Assembly: GCF_000385335.1 (NCBI RefSeq)
Contig: NZ_ARWA01000001.1
Span: 2,124,001-2,188,000 of the forward strand
Direction: 5' to 3'
Length of the DNA: 64,000 nucleotides
Source: Methyloferula stellata AR4
Lineage (GTDB): Bacteria; Pseudomonadota; Alphaproteobacteria; Rhizobiales; Beijerinckiaceae
Shown here: piece by piece, positions 57,601-64,000 of the stretch
Position numbering within the stretch: position 1 is the stretch's first letter
Layout of the letters: each line of letters starts with the position of its first letter
Notes under the pieces: generated by a model
What the model was told of the DNA's origin: nothing
The model's database searches: none
The model's input: the letters and a program-made list of their open reading frames with translations, nothing else
Made by a program: the position numbers and the translations under genes

Positions 57601-60600
57601 GTCATCGCCGCGTTCAACTCGGTTGGTTACGCCGCGGCGAATATCCTCCAAAACACGGTCGATGCGATTCTCGGGGACGATCTTTGGCCGGTCGCAACGC
57701 CCGACGACGCCGATGCCTATATCCAAGACTCGACCGTCACCGCCGCTGCGGCCGTGGCGGTCACCGCCGTCAGCGCTTCGGCTCTCACGGCGACGACGGG
57801 CAACGAACTTACGATCACCGCCAATAATGACCTCGCCCTGCCGGACGGTGCGGTCAATATTTATGCGGGCAAGGACGCTGGCAAGGCGGCCAAGTTCGGT
57901 AAGACCGGCTCGAGCGCCGGGGCGCTGCTCGCCATGAACAAGGTCGCCGGCAGCGCGCATGCCTATATCGACGATTCGTCCGCGAGTACGCCCTCGAAAA
58001 TCACCGGCGCATCCGTCACCGTGTCGGCGACCGATAGCGCGTCGATGACCTCGATGAGCGACTCGGATGATGCGACCAATACGACGGACACGCTGAACGC
58101 GTTGACCGGTCTCGTAATTGGATTGACCGCCGATACGTTCGACTACACCGCCGAGTCCGGGCCGCGCACTTTGGTGGCCGGCGTCCCTGTACTGGGCGGC
58201 GGCAGCCTCGTTTACGTTCCGACATATTATACCGGCGGCAATGGCGCCGGTGGGACTTACGAATATGTTGGCAGCAGCACCAACCCGGTCGATCTCGGGA
58301 GTCAGAATTACGCCACCGATACCGCCGACTGGAAACTGCAGGCGCCATCGGACCTCGTCAGCGCATTATTGCCGTCGATCGGGAATCTGACCGATTCCAA
58401 TTCGAGTTCGGTCGGCGGTCAGATCGTCTTCAACGAAGTCAAAGGTTCGGCAATCGCCGAGATCGATGCTGGCAGCGTCATTAAAGCGACGGCCGGCAAC
58501 ATTGCGATCACGGCGAATGAAGCATCGACCATGGTCGCGGCCGAAATCAGCAACGTCGCGTCGTCCGGCGGCAGCACCTTCGGCAGCGGCACAGTCTCCG
58601 CCGCCAACGGCCAGGCGGCGACAAACAGCGTATTGTCGACGGCGCAGGCTTTCGCCACCGGGGCAGTTCTGATCGCCAGCGGCGACGTGGATGTCAGCGC
58701 GCAAGACAACCAGCAGATGAACGCCACGGTGCTCGGCTCGTCCACGACTTTGGGCGGCGGCGCCGAAAGCGCCAAGAGCCTCACGCTCGCTTATAATTCC
58801 GTGGGCTGGGCGACCCAGAACATCCTCTACAACACGCTCGATGTTCTTGCCGGCGACTCGTCGCTCATCCCCGGTACCGCGCCGGATGCGGCGAACACCA
58901 CGGCCTATATCTTCGATTCGGCCGTAAACGCGGGCGGCGACGTGTCTGTCACGGCGACGGATAACTCGCAAATCAACGCGACGGTCAGCAACGCCGCTGA
59001 ATCGACCTCTTCGGCGATTTCCGGAACCAAGAAGGCTGACAATTCATCGCTCGCCTTCGGCGGTACGCTCGCCTCGAACAAAAACAACGGCGCGGCGAAT
59101 GCCTATATCGACGAGACCGGCATCAGTTCGAATCTATTGACCGCGGCTGGCGTCACCAAGGACGTTCAGGCTGGCGGGACCGTCTCGGTCGTGGCCAATG
59201 ACACGTCGGGATTTTATTCCAATGTCACGCTGGTCTCCTCGGCGCTGACGACGACCGACGGCGGCGCTTCGATCCTGCAGAACTCGATCGATCAATTGCA
59301 GCCTGCCAATTATGTGACCACCCCGGACGGCACAGGCCTTACGACGATCCGCAACGTCGTTTACGGCAACGAGGTACGGCTCGTCGCGGATGTCAGTACT
59401 TCGGCGGGATCGGCCAGGCTGAAAACGGGCGAGTTGGTCAACGCGAGCGGCAAGGTCTATCAATATCTCGGCAGCTCGACATCGCCCGTCGACCTGCTCG
59501 CGCAGTCCTATTCGACCGACTCGACCAATTGGCTTTATGTCGGCCAGCAGAACGTCGTTTACGAATATATGGGTACGGCTGCGACCGGCGCCAATCTCGA
59601 TCTGCATGCGCAGAATTACACCGATACGGCGTTCTGGAAGTCGTCGCTGATCTCGCAGATCGTTCCGCAGGGCAATAATATCACCGGGTCCAACGCCGTT
59701 TCGGTCGGCGCTCTGATCGTGCTGAACGACGACCGCGGCGGCGCCAAAGCGACGATCACGAACACGACGCTCCAGGCCGGCGGTGAGGTTTCGGTTCTTG
59801 CGACCGAGGCCGCGACAATGTCGGCCACCAACAATTCCGCCGTTGTCATGAACGGCGGCAGTTATCTCGACGGCTCGGGTACGACCTGGGCCGTCAACGC
59901 TGTCATCACCGTGAATTCGATGCAGGATTCGGCCGATGCCCATATTACGGGTTCGGCGATCACGGCGACCGCCGGCGGCCTTGATGTCGAAGCCGACGAT
60001 ACGGCGACTTTCACATCGACGAACGCGGCCACGATTTCGAGCGGCGGCAATGGCGTCGGCGTGCAGCTCGCGTTCAATTCGGTCGGCTGGGATGCGGGGT
60101 ACTGGATCACAGACTTAATCAATTCTTTGACGGGCGATCCCAACCTCATTGGTACGCCGAATCCGGCAAACGACACGGCCTATCTCTCCGACACATCCGT
60201 CACCGCGTCGGGCGACATTGCAATCACGGCGGACAATACCGCGACAGTGAGTGCGACCACGACGAACGAGACGATCTCTTCGTTCACGGCGTTCAAGGGC
60301 ACTAGCACTTTGGCGGTCAGCGCAACCGTCGGGCAGAACCTGCTGAACAGTTCGTCGCTCGCCTATATCGACAATACAGGCGCGTCGAACAATCTCGTCC
60401 AATCGACCGGCGGCAAAATTTCGATCACCGCCGACAACGGCACGATACTGGCGGCCGTTGACGTCCTCGTCGCCTCGGCGACCGCGGTCAATAATTACGG
60501 CGTCAGCTTTGCGACGACTTTCCTCCAGCAGCTCCTGAACAGCTATCAATACACCAACTATTCCGGCACTCAGACGCTGCTTTACCCGACCAGCGCCGCG

Positions 60601-63600
60601 CTCCAATTCGGTGGAACGACGGCGAATATGCAGGCGCTGACGCCTGGCACCTATGTCGAACTCCCAGCGTCCGCGTCTCCGACCGGCGAAGCGGAAATCT
60701 ACCAATACAAGGGAGCTCCCGGCACCTTCGACATTTCCAGCTTGTCGACGGCGAATAATCCCACGACGCAGCCGGGCCAATGGCAGCTCGTCGGCAATGA
60801 TCTTCCCGTCCAAGTCCTGCCTGCCGCCGAACTCAGCTTCCCCGTCGCGCCGGTCGGCGGCACGGCGACCTCGACGCCTGCCATGCTCGCGGTCGGCACG
60901 TTGGTCAGCATGCCGGCTCCGATCACCGCGCCGCCCAACACACCGGCGACGCTTTACCGGTATAAAGGAACGCCCGGAACCGTCGACCTTGCAACCGATA
61001 CGCCGACCAGCAATCCGAATGATTGGGAGCTCCTCGGCAATGTCGGCGACGTCTACGCGTTCGTCGGGTCGGTCGCGCAAGGGACCGATATCAACCTTGC
61101 GACGACCGATTACGGCGATACCTCGCTGTGGCTCGACGTAACAGCGAGCCCGCTCAATACGATTCTGGGCGATATTGCGAAAATCAGCTTCAGCAAAACC
61201 AGCGCGACGGCGGGCGGCGGCCTGCTCGCCATCAATGACGTAACGGGCACCGTCCGGGCGAGCGTCAACAACACGACGCTGAACGGCCAAGGCAATATTC
61301 TGATCTCTGCCACGCGCGCCGGATCGATCACCGCGAGCAACAATAGCGACGTCACCTCGTCGGCCTTCAGCCCGTTCGCAGGCGGCAATTCGCTGGCGGT
61401 CAATGCCGCGATTGCCGAAAACACCATACTCGAATCCACGCAGGCCTATGCGACCAACTCGTCTTTGACTTCGACGGATGGCTCGGTCTCGGTCGAGGCG
61501 ACCTCAACCGCGGATATTTCGGCGCTGATGGCGGCGACGACCAGTTCGAACGGCAACGCCGTCGGCGTCGTTCTCGCCTTCAACGCGATCGGCATCCAAG
61601 GCAATCTTCTCTACGACACGATCGATGGCCTGTTCGGCACCGATCTTTCCAGCGAGCAGCCAGATCAAGTCGACGCCTATATCAGCAATAGCTCGGTGTC
61701 TGCGGACACCGGCATTTCGGTCGAAGCGACGAACAGCGCGCAGATTACCTCGACCGTCAGCGACTCGGTGACGGCTCTTGGCGAGCCCGGCTACAGCGTC
61801 GGCGCGACGATCGCCTTCAACCGCGTCGCGTCCGGTACCAATGCCTATATCGACAATACGGCCAATTCCGCCTTGGCGGTGACGACGACGTCGGGCGATA
61901 TCGATATCGAAGCGCAGGATACGCTCGCAAAAATCGATTCCACGGTCTCGGCCCCGGTCGTCCAGCTCGGTGTCGGCTTCACGCAAGATACGGCGGGCAA
62001 CAACACGAGCATCGGGCTCAGCATCGTCCGCAATATCGTCGAAGCCAATGTCTCGTCCTATGTCTTGAACGTCAACACGCTCAAGACCAATGACGGCAAC
62101 GTCAAGGTCATCGCCAAGCAGGCGACGGCGATTGCGTCCTCGGCCTCTTATACAGCGATTGCGATCGGCGGCTCGATCAGCAGCTCAAACAGCATCGGCG
62201 GCGGCGGCGCTGTCGCCATCAATACGATTCTCGGCAATGTCGAGGCCTACACGCAGAGCGTCAATGTTTCGGCGCTGGCCTCGGGCTTGGTTCCCGGCAA
62301 TATCACGGTCTCGGCGACCGACTCCTCCGACATCGAAGCCATTGTCACCGGCATCAGCGCCGCCGTGAATTTCAGTCCGGCAGCATCGAATGTCGTTGCC
62401 ATCGGCGCGGCGGTCTCCCTCAACCTGATCGGATGGCGCGGCACCGTCGCCGATGAGACCGAGGATTCGAGCGATCCCATCATCGTGTCGGCGAATGTGA
62501 GCGGCGGCTCGCTTACGGCACATGGCGCCGTTTCGGTCACGTCCGGCTCCACGGCTACGGTCAATGCGACAACGGCCGCGGTCTCCGTCGGTGTCACAGT
62601 TTCGAGCGGCAGCGGCGGCAGCGGTGGCGGCGCGCAGACGACAGGCACGGGCAAGGGCGACGAAACCACCAAAGAACCCAATTCGGCTCAGGAAGAGGGC
62701 GAAGGCAAGACGACCGATCCGACCACGGGCGATACGAAGCCGACCGACGAAGGCAATGCCAACGGAACGACGGTCAACGAAGGCTCGGACGTCAAAGGTG
62801 GCTCCGAGACGAATCAGGCCGAGGCGGGCGGCGGCGCGGCGGGCGAGTCCGGGAACGGCACCGAGTCGACGTCAACCTCCGGAGATCCGGCCAAGACCAC
62901 CACGACCACGTCGCCGAATGAAACCGGCGCCGCGCAAGGCAGCACCACGAGCACATCGACGGGCTTCGGTGCGGGCGGCGGCATATTGATCGGTTTGGGC
63001 GGCGTCATTTCGAGCGCGCTCTCCGGCTCGACCACTCCGCCGACCTATCAGACAGAGCCTGACTCAGGCAAAACGACCGAAACCCGCACTGTCAACAATG
63101 GCGATACGGTTGAAATCGCGGCCGGCTACGATTCGCCGACCTATAATGTCAGCCAGGGCACCGAGACTTTGGCCGCCGGCAATACGGTCGAGGCGAGCGA
63201 CGGCACGGTCTATCGCTATCTCGGCGCGTCGGGCGCGAGCGTCGATCTCAGCACCACCAGTTTTACCGCCGATCCGACGGATTGGGCGAAGATCGGCGGC
63301 ACGATCGGCGCGGTCTACACCTATATCGGTTCGTCAGGCGCTTCTCTCGATCTCTATAATCAGGACTATACGAATACGAGCCTGTGGCAGGCCGGCAGCA
63401 ACGGCAGTTCCGGCGGCAGCGGCACGGCATCCACGACGGCTGGATCGGTGATTTCGACGCTTGGCGCCGGACTTGGTTTCCTCACCGGCACGACCACGAC
63501 GACGACTCCGGCCTCGACGCCGGATCCGAAAAAGCCGGCTGATAAGCCGCCCACCACGACGCCGACAACGGACACGACGCCGCCTCAGACGCCGAAAAGC

Positions 63601-64000
63601 GCGACAAACCCGACGAGCTCGACGAATCCGAAAGAAGCGTCGACGCCGACGAACCCAACCGAACAGCCGAAGGGTCAAAGCGGCAGCGGCGAAAGCTCGA
63701 AAGGCAGCGGTAGTTCCGAAAGCACGTACGGCGCCTCGGCGGCCGGCGTCTATACGGAAAACAAGATCGCCGCCAATATCACGGCGACCGTCCAGAATAC
63801 GACGACGATCACGACGGGCGTCAATTCGTCCGGCGGACTGACCGTCACTGCCACGGACGCCGCGACGATCAACTCGCTCGATGGCGCGGCCGCGGTCACC
63901 GCCAATTTGTCCGGCACCGGCAGCAAGGCGATCACGATCGGCATCGGCATCGCCCGCAATACGATCCAAGATACGGTCATCGCTACGGTCGATAATGCCG
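48607..64000 (+). CDS. Giant repetitive surface protein with LEPR-XLL-like N-terminus (runs off the window)
   Basis: One frame without a stop from GTG 48607 to the window end: at least 5,131 codons, C-terminus not seen. GAGG lies nine bases before the GTG. The N-terminus is Arg-rich (SRRRWFSAARARRH) and then has LIFDALESRVLLNADVL, a good match to the LEPR-XLL segment found near the start of very large repeat-rich surface proteins. The rest is Ala/Thr/Ser/Asn/Asp/Gly-rich with short strands in the pattern of a beta-solenoid (for example SVSVTANDxxxI). Interspersed are YxYxG...W modules, FNTVGW motifs, and Thr/Pro/Lys/Glu linkers at 62641-62960 and 63490-63720. I read no Cys codon. Likely secreted by a type I or similar pathway; no secretion genes are in view. 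Confidence 0.9.
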   Translation, partial: MAFPFASIGLFGRPKPTVPRPERSRRRWFSAARARRHVAAPRDRLIFDALESRVLLNADVLALNMAHGAQPVAQDHQLLVQLVQQTEQVQNTTVVVQNVQIIDQTNGGAVLAFGALNNISAVSINLGNTNDTVTIDANSFKNVAAPTISVDGGTGNSNLVFDNSASTQWNLTGQNTGSVQGGGVSASFTNVANLTGAANNNDTLNVQQGGTLSGVFDGGAGGGNTILLNSWTHEAVAASPGLLFNTLTIDGQAYNYTNVQSELIGDPASVSFATAPSGDVIDMTQSGGTLTFTDTTHSAFSISGVVPNTSATPFEVIVGSGNTLNIDGTIDFTSYGTGLNIDGGGAKVEITANAHLTDSDGISISAQSIIADNGAVVAGGTGGVTLDAVAAPANQTATDTANASISSTGSAVLTLLSGSTISGSTIDLEANSGIINHSTFVSSPSSGTNDSIVNGTVGLDTATIVTVNSAVIMLNGTVNATAALSVFATIDQTDNITATPGQNFTSAVLTASNTAKINIGSGAALSGSTVDVQSNTLFNSTISVGDLGDEAIADGIFASVTPTITNLTEVTVNAAATITQTGASTIGTSGQAVILSANDTTNASTMLAAGTISTLPIVNGALSVNSLVANATITRSTLVIVGNPGATAGSAQTPISATGAADIAATSGGSISITLNSDALGEINIDASGGTNKGTGADGSSVSEGDVTIAEVAGVKLNVGSLALSATSATNYSSIAHILANSIIGETDAIVAWDAITASTGGVGITATDSSTVTAQATSYDFGSSEYGGGAGVYIDAASAINAVDKIITASVSNSTVQAAGSVLVQALDQMQIIGDAATESLSSGLDLASFAFAGTYVNNYVLGAISALVSNSTITTSNAGDVQVLAGDTSVVDARAQAGTSTGGISAGGALAGAVAFNTIGWIATSDPGAPTHTSGGHTLTSADQALETLDDLIGTTFFSQQSTATTAVQATITNSVVTAAGAVLVAAVANASVNATVSNTVRATQTSTYYPSYSGGAGGVLATNKVNRQAIAKIDESGAPSDAVQGGTSVTVKATDEATINSNVLIVTDTTSATDGGLQIPDEVLSLELPYDLLSTAASTTPAFGNQVKLEANYDTNLGLFGDTDSKDVSIATGDIVYVTPGSPADLGTGGNLYRYVGTTPVNPIDLETQDYANNSNWVQVKGTLGVIYQFMGASNGTKTLSQYNDYTDLNYWKEDVEFQVTPADLDLKNPSAFAVGGSVVLNVVNGGASATITNGVLTATNGNISVLAKDTATITATNDNSGTSTGQSEFGTGHSLAVGATIATNTVTGSAMATVTSSSLTAHGTVANNTGNVTLDAENTASITAKTEQATTSDGTTAGLLLAFNTVGWSATNILFDAIDALADTNIGSANPADVEASLTNSTVTADGALTLNANDAASISSTLGNNSTAAVTAFYNANVTEYDGVLSSNMVNGEAHAFISGGTTSAASVALTATDKASIIDNTALVGEASATDTLGAGIANGLADDVAGEILGTYKYTDQSGQQTLNLGDMVRAANGTIYEFYGADGTSIDLTPSYSFNNDGLWTPVTSFTLIPTNAAKDLVKELGKKTGEADALNGLVARNDVRSDVAAYIQNTTQVTATNGGVSLTATDHATINATDSSEIGGAKGGASGVVVTNLVLSGSHAYILDSTVTQQGVAGGVTLISTDEASISANALTSVNGKDSAGIVAAKGLGKGYGDLGFILAFNTIGWQSENILASTVDLLLGGDVVSGNTPNDNSSISPVFGGEQPDVSEAYITGSAITAAGAVSLSATTSAAITAVDGNETQATALNDFAIAAKFGKAGGSAGALLAMNKVASESIAYIGKSDATADTTNVQAGSVSVTSNDDAVMTATSSIVDSTATTDNLNALTSFIEQFLPTFNFTNESGSQEVSNGTLVYIPTDTADPVVGGNRGGIYEYTGTGTPTLDLGSVNYATDPNWTQLSNASLINSLVPQLGNLTDSNARAVGGDIVYNEVVGSAKSIIEPGVVINATVGDVQVIATEQAQLYAEVTSNISTSGGSTFGGGTVLAANGQAATNVVQSHADALIELATVTAAGNVTVDASNDAILDARVHAAAQTSGGGTQSAYSFSLAFNSIGWVPVNILSQAINAITDDPYINPTPTYSNQDGLIPDLKNGQTVSFDNGVYRYTGSEATDVNLSTVNPSTDSSDWTLVDPGVFGGPDPSNTVAAIIGSVVKAAGNIAVGAINAAQINATMSNAADSTNSALYGGANASFVKNKLGGNFGGLLASNKVNGSALAFIDETGLSQTLPNVQAGGGISVTANDKEQIYSNVKIVDSSTVSSDGASILQSALNDIVPADFTTAPPLGSGHETNIENLQFGDTVRLSPTYGNADYTDPFNTISDLKSNQKFTISNSDGSQTVYAYTGTTDIQNFEPQTFSLTNLPAGTTASEFVKITGGQNGVYEYMGNATTGMNTDLNAQNYTNLEFWKPVGTTQLVPQGENLTASDSGANSGAIVLNDVRGGATATVTKANLQTATSLNGTVNTAAASSNILIKAVENAVISAVTDNAASATGSNIFGQGTTEAATITLATNMIMSAANATVTNSTLTADGSDGAVTVDAENTDSLTANTEQATTSSGSGSAFDLLFAFNTVGWEPTDVGLDIVNTLLTTNFLGSSPATDTASITGSTVTATGALSVTATNDSTLTANLSNDATSAFTGLFDGNAQTIGGALASNMVTGTAQAFIQGGTTRALSINVSAQDTSTVTSNTSLSSEASVTNDLGASLLSKFANQLLDSYEYTDQSGVQTLSLGNMVRAANGTVYEYYGPDNSSVDLGHTQALTTAGTVQGSFNDLGLWKPVQATTLFPSNAGKDLVKFLGKSTGTANSTAYLVARNDVRGTVEAYIANSSSVTATNGSVTISAQDTATLTSNDTSDVAAKGGASAVFVTNMVLAGAQAYILASNVTQTGAGGVSVSANNSSTITATAQTQVLGKDGANILPTNDKGSVTLGNLGVIAAFNSVGYAAANILQNTVDAILGDDLWPVATPDDADAYIQDSTVTAAAAVAVTAVSASALTATTGNELTITANNDLALPDGAVNIYAGKDAGKAAKFGKTGSSAGALLAMNKVAGSAHAYIDDSSASTPSKITGASVTVSATDSASMTSMSDSDDATNTTDTLNALTGLVIGLTADTFDYTAESGPRTLVAGVPVLGGGSLVYVPTYYTGGNGAGGTYEYVGSSTNPVDLGSQNYATDTADWKLQAPSDLVSALLPSIGNLTDSNSSSVGGQIVFNEVKGSAIAEIDAGSVIKATAGNIAITANEASTMVAAEISNVASSGGSTFGSGTVSAANGQAATNSVLSTAQAFATGAVLIASGDVDVSAQDNQQMNATVLGSSTTLGGGAESAKSLTLAYNSVGWATQNILYNTLDVLAGDSSLIPGTAPDAANTTAYIFDSAVNAGGDVSVTATDNSQINATVSNAAESTSSAISGTKKADNSSLAFGGTLASNKNNGAANAYIDETGISSNLLTAAGVTKDVQAGGTVSVVANDTSGFYSNVTLVSSALTTTDGGASILQNSIDQLQPANYVTTPDGTGLTTIRNVVYGNEVRLVADVSTSAGSARLKTGELVNASGKVYQYLGSSTSPVDLLAQSYSTDSTNWLYVGQQNVVYEYMGTAATGANLDLHAQNYTDTAFWKSSLISQIVPQGNNITGSNAVSVGALIVLNDDRGGAKATITNTTLQAGGEVSVLATEAATMSATNNSAVVMNGGSYLDGSGTTWAVNAVITVNSMQDSADAHITGSAITATAGGLDVEADDTATFTSTNAATISSGGNGVGVQLAFNSVGWDAGYWITDLINSLTGDPNLIGTPNPANDTAYLSDTSVTASGDIAITADNTATVSATTTNETISSFTAFKGTSTLAVSATVGQNLLNSSSLAYIDNTGASNNLVQSTGGKISITADNGTILAAVDVLVASATAVNNYGVSFATTFLQQLLNSYQYTNYSGTQTLLYPTSAALQFGGTTANMQALTPGTYVELPASASPTGEAEIYQYKGAPGTFDISSLSTANNPTTQPGQWQLVGNDLPVQVLPAAELSFPVAPVGGTATSTPAMLAVGTLVSMPAPITAPPNTPATLYRYKGTPGTVDLATDTPTSNPNDWELLGNVGDVYAFVGSVAQGTDINLATTDYGDTSLWLDVTASPLNTILGDIAKISFSKTSATAGGGLLAINDVTGTVRASVNNTTLNGQGNILISATRAGSITASNNSDVTSSAFSPFAGGNSLAVNAAIAENTILESTQAYATNSSLTSTDGSVSVEATSTADISALMAATTSSNGNAVGVVLAFNAIGIQGNLLYDTIDGLFGTDLSSEQPDQVDAYISNSSVSADTGISVEATNSAQITSTVSDSVTALGEPGYSVGATIAFNRVASGTNAYIDNTANSALAVTTTSGDIDIEAQDTLAKIDSTVSAPVVQLGVGFTQDTAGNNTSIGLSIVRNIVEANVSSYVLNVNTLKTNDGNVKVIAKQATAIASSASYTAIAIGGSISSSNSIGGGGAVAINTILGNVEAYTQSVNVSALASGLVPGNITVSATDSSDIEAIVTGISAAVNFSPAASNVVAIGAAVSLNLIGWRGTVADETEDSSDPIIVSANVSGGSLTAHGAVSVTSGSTATVNATTAAVSVGVTVSSGSGGSGGGAQTTGTGKGDETTKEPNSAQEEGEGKTTDPTTGDTKPTDEGNANGTTVNEGSDVKGGSETNQAEAGGGAAGESGNGTESTSTSGDPAKTTTTTSPNETGAAQGSTTSTSTGFGAGGGILIGLGGVISSALSGSTTPPTYQTEPDSGKTTETRTVNNGDTVEIAAGYDSPTYNVSQGTETLAAGNTVEASDGTVYRYLGASGASVDLSTTSFTADPTDWAKIGGTIGAVYTYIGSSGASLDLYNQDYTNTSLWQAGSNGSSGGSGTASTTAGSVISTLGAGLGFLTGTTTTTTPASTPDPKKPADKPPTTTPTTDTTPPQTPKSATNPTSSTNPKEASTPTNPTEQPKGQSGSGESSKGSGSSESTYGASAAGVYTENKIAANITATVQNTTTITTGVNSSGGLTVTATDAATINSLDGAAAVTANLSGTGSKAITIGIGIARNTIQDTVIATVDNA
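52324..56097 (+). repeat. Super-repeat unit 1 of the giant protein
   Basis: About 3.8 kb. Landmarks in order: NxxNGGASATIT (52324 on), FNTVGW (52705), SSNMVNGEAHAFI (52963 area), TDQSG...MVRAANGT (53170), VARNDVR (53413 area), FNTIGW (53794), AAKFGKAGGSAGALLAMNKV (54067), SGGSTFG (54730), FNSIGW (54958), LASNKVNG (55420), YSNVKIVDSS (55550 area). Each recurs in unit 2 in the same order. An earlier, partial unit precedes it (FNTIGW at 51358, LATNKVN at 51673). Confidence 0.8.
56098..59706 (+). repeat. Super-repeat unit 2 of the giant protein
   Basis: About 3.6 kb. Begins with IVLNDVRGGATATVT and repeats the landmarks of unit 1: FNTVGW (56509), TDQSG...MVRAANGT (56962), FNSVGY (57613), AAKFGKTGSSAGALLAMNKV (57886), SGGSTFG (58564), YNSVGW (58792), LASNKNNG (59068). 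Offsets from unit 1 are 3.65-3.83 kb. Divergence between units is substantial at the protein level, so the duplication is old or under diversifying pressure. Confidence 0.8.
59707..63000 (+). repeat. Super-repeat unit 3 of the giant protein (diverged)
   Basis: Begins with IVLNDDRGGAKATIT at about 59707, followed by FNSVGW (60073), a degenerate TNYSGTQTL (60553), FNAIGI (61579) and LNLIGW (62422). Some landmarks of units 1 and 2 are lost, and it contains extra YxYxG modules. It ends in a Thr/Lys/Glu/Gly-rich linker from about 62641. The right boundary is approximate. Confidence 0.6.

Larger units (their letters stand above)
52072..63390 (+). repeat. Recurring YxYxG...W module in the giant protein
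   Basis: A module of about 30-45 residues with the pattern (V/I)Y-x-(Y/F)-x-G, then (D/N)L, then NY or similar, then a Trp, recurs about 15 times between the beta-solenoid blocks. Clear copies begin near 52072, 52171, 53233, 54424, 55117, 55936, 57028, 58258, 59455, 59563, 60697, 60952, 61051, 63208 and 63313. Several are preceded by a GD/GNxV turn and end in WELLG or WxxIG. The spacing of aromatic residues recalls the CBM5/12 chitin-binding fold, so carbohydrate binding is possible. Confidence 0.65.

Noticed and set aside
49102-62681. Many long antisense frames inside the giant gene
   Set aside because: Periodic Ala/Thr/Ser/Asp codons keep the reverse frames open; they mirror the repeats and have no independent support such as ribosome sites.
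48513-63969. CRISPR array or direct DNA repeats of spacer type
   Set aside because: Repetition in this region is at the protein level with diverged codons; no constant-length repeats with unique spacers are seen anywhere in the window.
1-64000. tRNA, rRNA or insertion sequence
   Set aside because: I saw no cloverleaf with a GTTCRA loop, no rRNA segments, and no transposase-like frame with terminal inverted repeats. A systematic scan could still find one.

Overview
The window looks like chromosome of a high-GC alphaproteobacterium, most likely Hyphomicrobiales (Rhizobiales). This is inferred from a chemotaxis operon in the rhizobial order (MCP, STAS protein, cheY, cheA, cheW, cheR, cheB, cheY, cheD, cheT-like), an Mla-type transport operon whose MlaD is fused to its lipoprotein partner, and a treZ-treY pair. 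The family could be Beijerinckiaceae or Methylocystaceae, but no marker gene fixes it.

Layout. 0-1.5 kb: two unknown small proteins and a minimal TonB C-terminal-domain protein, followed by two rho-independent terminators. 1.8-5.6 kb: a decayed MerR gene, a LuxR regulator divergent from a LuxI-type acyl-homoserine-lactone synthase, a PhyH-type dioxygenase directly after the synthase, and a Crp/Fnr regulator. 5.6-10.8 kb: an accessory stretch with a broken SRAP gene, a three-gene cassette (toxin-like, XRE regulator, DUF6941-like protein), a LigD-type DNA ligase whose 5' end is frameshifted, several very small genes, and a DsrE-like secreted protein. 11.1-19.9 kb: a compact chemotaxis operon. 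20.0-25.2 kb: a yhiI-rbbA-yhhJ type ABC exporter operon preceded by a perfect FNR/FixK box. 25.4-28.8 kb: a conserved small protein and an mlaE-mlaF-mlaD lipid transport operon. 29.1-36.6 kb: serine acetyltransferase, treY/treZ for trehalose from glycogen, and a pyruvate/indolepyruvate-type decarboxylase. 36.7-40.6 kb (minus strand): a PHB-depolymerase-like esterase, a second minimal TonB-like protein, a P-loop kinase-like protein, a methyltransferase and a 2OG-Fe(II) oxygenase.

40.7-64.0 kb is the most unusual part. Two tandem B12-binding radical SAM proteins, a flavin-dependent tryptophan-halogenase family protein, two related proteins of unknown family, a third radical SAM protein with extra C-terminal cysteines and a SapC protein are packed in one direction. 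They lead into one uninterrupted reading frame of more than 5,130 codons that runs off the right edge. It begins with a LEPR-XLL-like N-terminus and is built from nested repeats, including a roughly 3.6-3.9 kb (about 1,200-1,300 codon) super-repeat whose landmark motifs recur in the same order. I read no cysteine codon in it. The divergent methyltransferase/2OG-oxygenase pair adds to the tailoring gene set. A plausible reading is an uncharacterised tailoring system next to a giant surface protein; that link is inference only.

Regulation visible in the sequence includes a candidate LuxR-type dyad between luxR and luxI, an FNR box correctly spaced for a class II promoter before the exporter operon, several terminator hairpins, and a large nested palindrome between two convergent genes.
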